The position numbers were made by a program, and so were the translations under genes. From a virus: a DNA stretch of 38,690 nt. The stretch covers positions 1-38,690 of IMG/VR virus record IMGVR_UViG_3300049718_000014. One strand, given 5' to 3'. Positions 36,697 through 38,690 of the stretch are shown here, one piece after another; positions within the stretch are counted from its first letter, which is position 1; every line of letters begins with the position of its first letter. A model generated the notes under the pieces. That model worked only from the letters and a program-made list of their open reading frames with translations. It was not told where the DNA came from and did no database searches.

Positions 36697-38198
36697 TTGT
36701 TGCGACCTCGCTTCGCAAGAAAGTGGACAAGTTGCTTCTTGATCGTCGCCTGCAGACGCTTGCGCTTGTCGGCGGCTTGCGCCGGATCGGGTTCGGCGGT
36801 TTCGATCGTCTCGTCTTCGGCAATCGCGGCGTTCTCGCCGGCGTCCGGAAGGCCGAGCGTGTCGCGAATGTATTGCTCAAGCTCCGGATCGGGGAAGAGC
36901 GGCATCCCGGCCTGCGAGAGCCTGAGGATCATGTTCGAGAAGATGTCGTGGTCGATCCGCTGCGCCATGTCCGGAACAATCTGCGGCATCGTCGCCGGAT
37001 CGAAACCGTTGAGCGCCCAGAGCCGCGGAAGGCCGTGGCGATTGATGACGGCGGCGATCGCGTTGAGCCAGCCCTCGACGGCCTGCATGAACAGGTCGAC
37101 CTTCGTGTCGGCGAGGTTCTGCGCGCCGCGGCTCGTGTGCCCCATTTCGAGGAAGTCGCAAAGGACCGACGTCATGATGTCGATCTTGTGCCGCTTGATC
37201 GGCGTGTCGGCGTCGAGGTTCGATCGGCCGGAGTTCGGCGTTTCGAGTTTGAACTCGTACATCGGCACGCTGCCGGCGCCGGTGCCGGTCTGGTAGACGT
37301 CGGACGGGATCAGAATACCCATCTGCTCGTCGATCCGGACGTTGGCGACGAGCTTCTTGTAAGCGTTGAGCGCGGCGACGGCGTTCGGGTTTCCGTCCGC
37401 GGCGGCCTCGAGCAACGAGTTCGGAACCTTGATCACTGGAATGCCGCTCATGCGCTCGAAGAGGATCGCCTCCTGTTCTTCGAGCCGCTTGACGAAATAA
37501 TACGAGCGATACGCGGTCCTAAGTATCGATTTTCCTTCAGGATTATTCTTGTGCTGCGACGGCCGGAAGAGAAGCATCTTCTCCATCGGCAGGTCGATGA
37601 GCGTTCCGACCCACGGCTGTTGCGTCAAGCCGAGGATTTCGCCATTCGGCCCGAAGAACCACTTCAAGACCGTGTCCTGGCCGCGGATCGGCAAGCGGTG
37701 CCAGCCGATTGCGCCATCGTCGAATTGGCTCGACGGAACGGCCGAGCCGAACGGCTTGAGGCCGGCGCGCCGCTTGTAGACGATCTCATGCGGCGCGAAG
37801 CCATAGCCGAGCATCGAGAGCGCTTCGGTGATGAAGTCTTCCCAGGTGTCGCTCATGTCGAAGCGGAGCGAGTCGACGAAGTCGCGCGCTTCTTTCGCCG
37901 CCGGCGTGTCGTCGACCGGCTCGGTGCGCCACTCGACTTTGCGCATGACGCCGAGGATCGCGAACATCACGGCGCCGACGATCGGCGAGTTGTCGAGCAT
38001 CTCGCGGAAGACGCGCGCGGCCTGCCGACCTTGAAGCTGCGGCAGATATTCTTCGCGAACCCAGCCGGAGAACGCGCGCAGGCCCGTCGAGCCGAGATCG
38101 GCAAATTTCATTCCGTTGTCGTAGACCGGCACGGCGCCGTAGGAACCGCCGTTCAAGTTCGGGTCTTTGGCGCGGCGCGCGGCCGGAGACTTCGCCAT
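36693..38198 (-). CDS. Portal protein (Mu gp29/DUF935-like)
   Basis: 501 residues. FADLGSTGLRAFSGWVREEYLPQLQGRQAARVFREMLDNSPIVGAVMFAILGVMRKVEWRTEP spans residues ~32-95, and WEDFITEALSMLGYGFAPHEIVYKRR follows, typical of portal clip and wing segments in this family. Then GFAPHEIVY, KMLLFRPSQHKNNPEGKSILRTAYRSYYFVKRLEEQEAILFERMSGIPVIKVP, and DIMTSVLCDFLEMGHTSRGAQNLADTKVDLFMQAVEGWLNAI. The acidic C-terminal tail ends in basic residues. It forms the DNA-entry ring at the vertex; terminase and MuF genes flank it. Confidence 0.83.
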   Translation of the reverse strand: MAKSPAARRAKDPNLNGGSYGAVPVYDNGMKFADLGSTGLRAFSGWVREEYLPQLQGRQAARVFREMLDNSPIVGAVMFAILGVMRKVEWRTEPVDDTPAAKEARDFVDSLRFDMSDTWEDFITEALSMLGYGFAPHEIVYKRRAGLKPFGSAVPSSQFDDGAIGWHRLPIRGQDTVLKWFFGPNGEILGLTQQPWVGTLIDLPMEKMLLFRPSQHKNNPEGKSILRTAYRSYYFVKRLEEQEAILFERMSGIPVIKVPNSLLEAAADGNPNAVAALNAYKKLVANVRIDEQMGILIPSDVYQTGTGAGSVPMYEFKLETPNSGRSNLDADTPIKRHKIDIMTSVLCDFLEMGHTSRGAQNLADTKVDLFMQAVEGWLNAIAAVINRHGLPRLWALNGFDPATMPQIVPDMAQRIDHDIFSNMILRLSQAGMPLFPDPELEQYIRDTLGLPDAGENAAIAEDETIETAEPDPAQAADKRKRLQATIKKQLVHFLAKRGRNK

Positions 38199-38216
38199 TA
38201 CGTCGCCGCCTTCTGG

Positions 38217-38690
38217 TTATGGGAACGTCCGTGAGACGCTGTGAACGAACGGAATGACAATCGGGATCACCTGACCGCCGGAGAGTCGGCCGAAGGCTCC
38301 GCTCGATGCGTCGACCTGATCCTTTGCCGCGCTCGACGGAAAGAGACACAGCTCATCGAGATAGGCGGTGTTCCATGCGCCGCAGACAAGATAGACGGTT
38401 CCGGCTTGGCACTGTGCGGCGAACGGCTCGGCGCGCGTGACCTTGTCGCCCGTCTCGCGCTCGGCTTTGACGATGAAGCCGGCGAGCCCGGCGATGAAAT
38501 CCTTCGCTTGAACTTTGCCGGCTTGCCCGGGGTCTTGCGGCAGGCTGATCTTGACCTGCCTGCCGTCGTTGACCGCGACGACATGGATCGTCCGCCGGAC
38601 GTCGTCGCCTTCTTCTTGAACGCGTTTGACGTCGCCAACATAGTAGCGTTTGAGCGACGGCGAATAGCCGAGCTTGACGCCGGCCGTCCA
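38217..38690 (-). CDS. Terminase large subunit, C-terminal part (cut by window edge)
   Basis: The frame enters at the right edge (TGG at 38690-38688) and stops with TAA at 38217-38219, giving the last 157 residues. It is in the nuclease domain: VKLGYSPSLKRYYVGDVKRVQEEGDDVRRTIHVVA is a strand-rich entry, then DFIAGLAGFIVKAERETGDKVTRAEPFAAQCQAGTVYLVCGAWN and LDELCLFPSSAAKDQVDASS over residues ~60-135. The motifs 'DKVTRAEPFAAQ', 'GTVYLV' and the final 'FP....KDQVDA' with a catalytic Asp are diagnostic. The missing N-terminal ATPase part lies beyond the window. The other in-frame-looking ORF on this strand here is a shadow. Confidence 0.88.
   Translation of the reverse strand, partial: WTAGVKLGYSPSLKRYYVGDVKRVQEEGDDVRRTIHVVAVNDGRQVKISLPQDPGQAGKVQAKDFIAGLAGFIVKAERETGDKVTRAEPFAAQCQAGTVYLVCGAWNTAYLDELCLFPSSAAKDQVDASSGAFGRLSGGQVIPIVIPFVHSVSRTFP

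Noticed and set aside
36723-38234. Long plus-strand open frame opposite the portal gene
   Set aside because: The minus-strand portal reads as normal protein with operon-type overlaps; the plus-strand frame has skewed composition (Arg, Val, Asp).
38267-38641. 124-residue minus-strand frame at the right edge
   Set aside because: It is Ser/Arg-rich and out of frame with the clear terminase C-terminus read at 38217-38690.
1-38690. tRNA genes, CRISPR array, integrase or attachment site
   Set aside because: No cloverleaf-like sequence, regularly spaced repeats, tyrosine/serine recombinase motifs or candidate att core were seen.

Overview
This window is part of a tailed-phage genome, or a prophage, with siphovirus-type architecture. 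It is GC-rich, densely packed, and most neighbouring genes overlap by 1, 4 or 8 bases (ATGA, GTGA, TGATG or TAATG junctions). The host is probably an alphaproteobacterium: the codon choice is strongly GC-biased, four tail-tip genes match the gene order and families of the Rhodobacter-type gene transfer agent, and the small proteins are of kinds common in Rhizobiales phages. No integrase, repressor, polymerase, tRNA or CRISPR array was seen. The right edge cuts through the large terminase gene, so the genome continues there, and it may also continue to the left.

Left arm (1-10592, plus strand): an early, recombination-centred operon. It carries a YqaJ-type exonuclease (1973-3037), an alanine-rich coiled-coil partner (2982-3779), a DEDDh 3'-5' exonuclease (4616-5326) and a RecT-type annealing protein (5808-7112). 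Between them lie several cysteine-rich, probably zinc-binding microproteins. The pair of exonuclease and annealing protein is the standard layout of a phage homologous-recombination system. Both flanks hold small accessory proteins built from shuffled modules. Two left-flank loci look damaged: a composite reading frame at 470-1426 and an early in-frame stop at 1734.

Right arm (10589-38690, minus strand, transcribed right to left): one long late operon in assembly order. It runs terminase large subunit (cut), portal, a small protein, MuF-type head morphogenesis protein, Cys-containing small protein, XkdF-type protease, scaffold (with a probable nested start), capsid decoration protein, major capsid protein, a small protein, two beta-rich structural proteins, head-tail connector, tail completion protein, tail terminator, small acidic protein, glycosyltransferase, tail tube, tail assembly chaperone with a probable -1 frameshift, tape measure, and the GTA-like tail-tip set (DUF2460, DUF2163, NlpC/P60, central tail-tip/host-specificity protein). 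Fibre and spike genes follow, and then a lysis region: exported CHAP-like peptidase, 31-residue membrane peptide, GH108 muramidase, multi-pass membrane protein, class-3-like lipase and a membrane-anchored coiled-coil protein. The early and late operons converge and share the stop tetranucleotide CTAG at 10589-10592.

The most unusual points are a lipase inside the lysis cassette, a glycosyltransferase embedded in the tail genes, Sec-type signal peptides on both the beta-helix spike and the adjacent peptidase, a nested scaffold start, the frameshifted chaperone, GC-rich hairpins placed only around the capsid genes, and module shuffling with an exact 32-base repeat in the early accessory genes. 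All functional names are inferred from reading the sequence; no database search was run.
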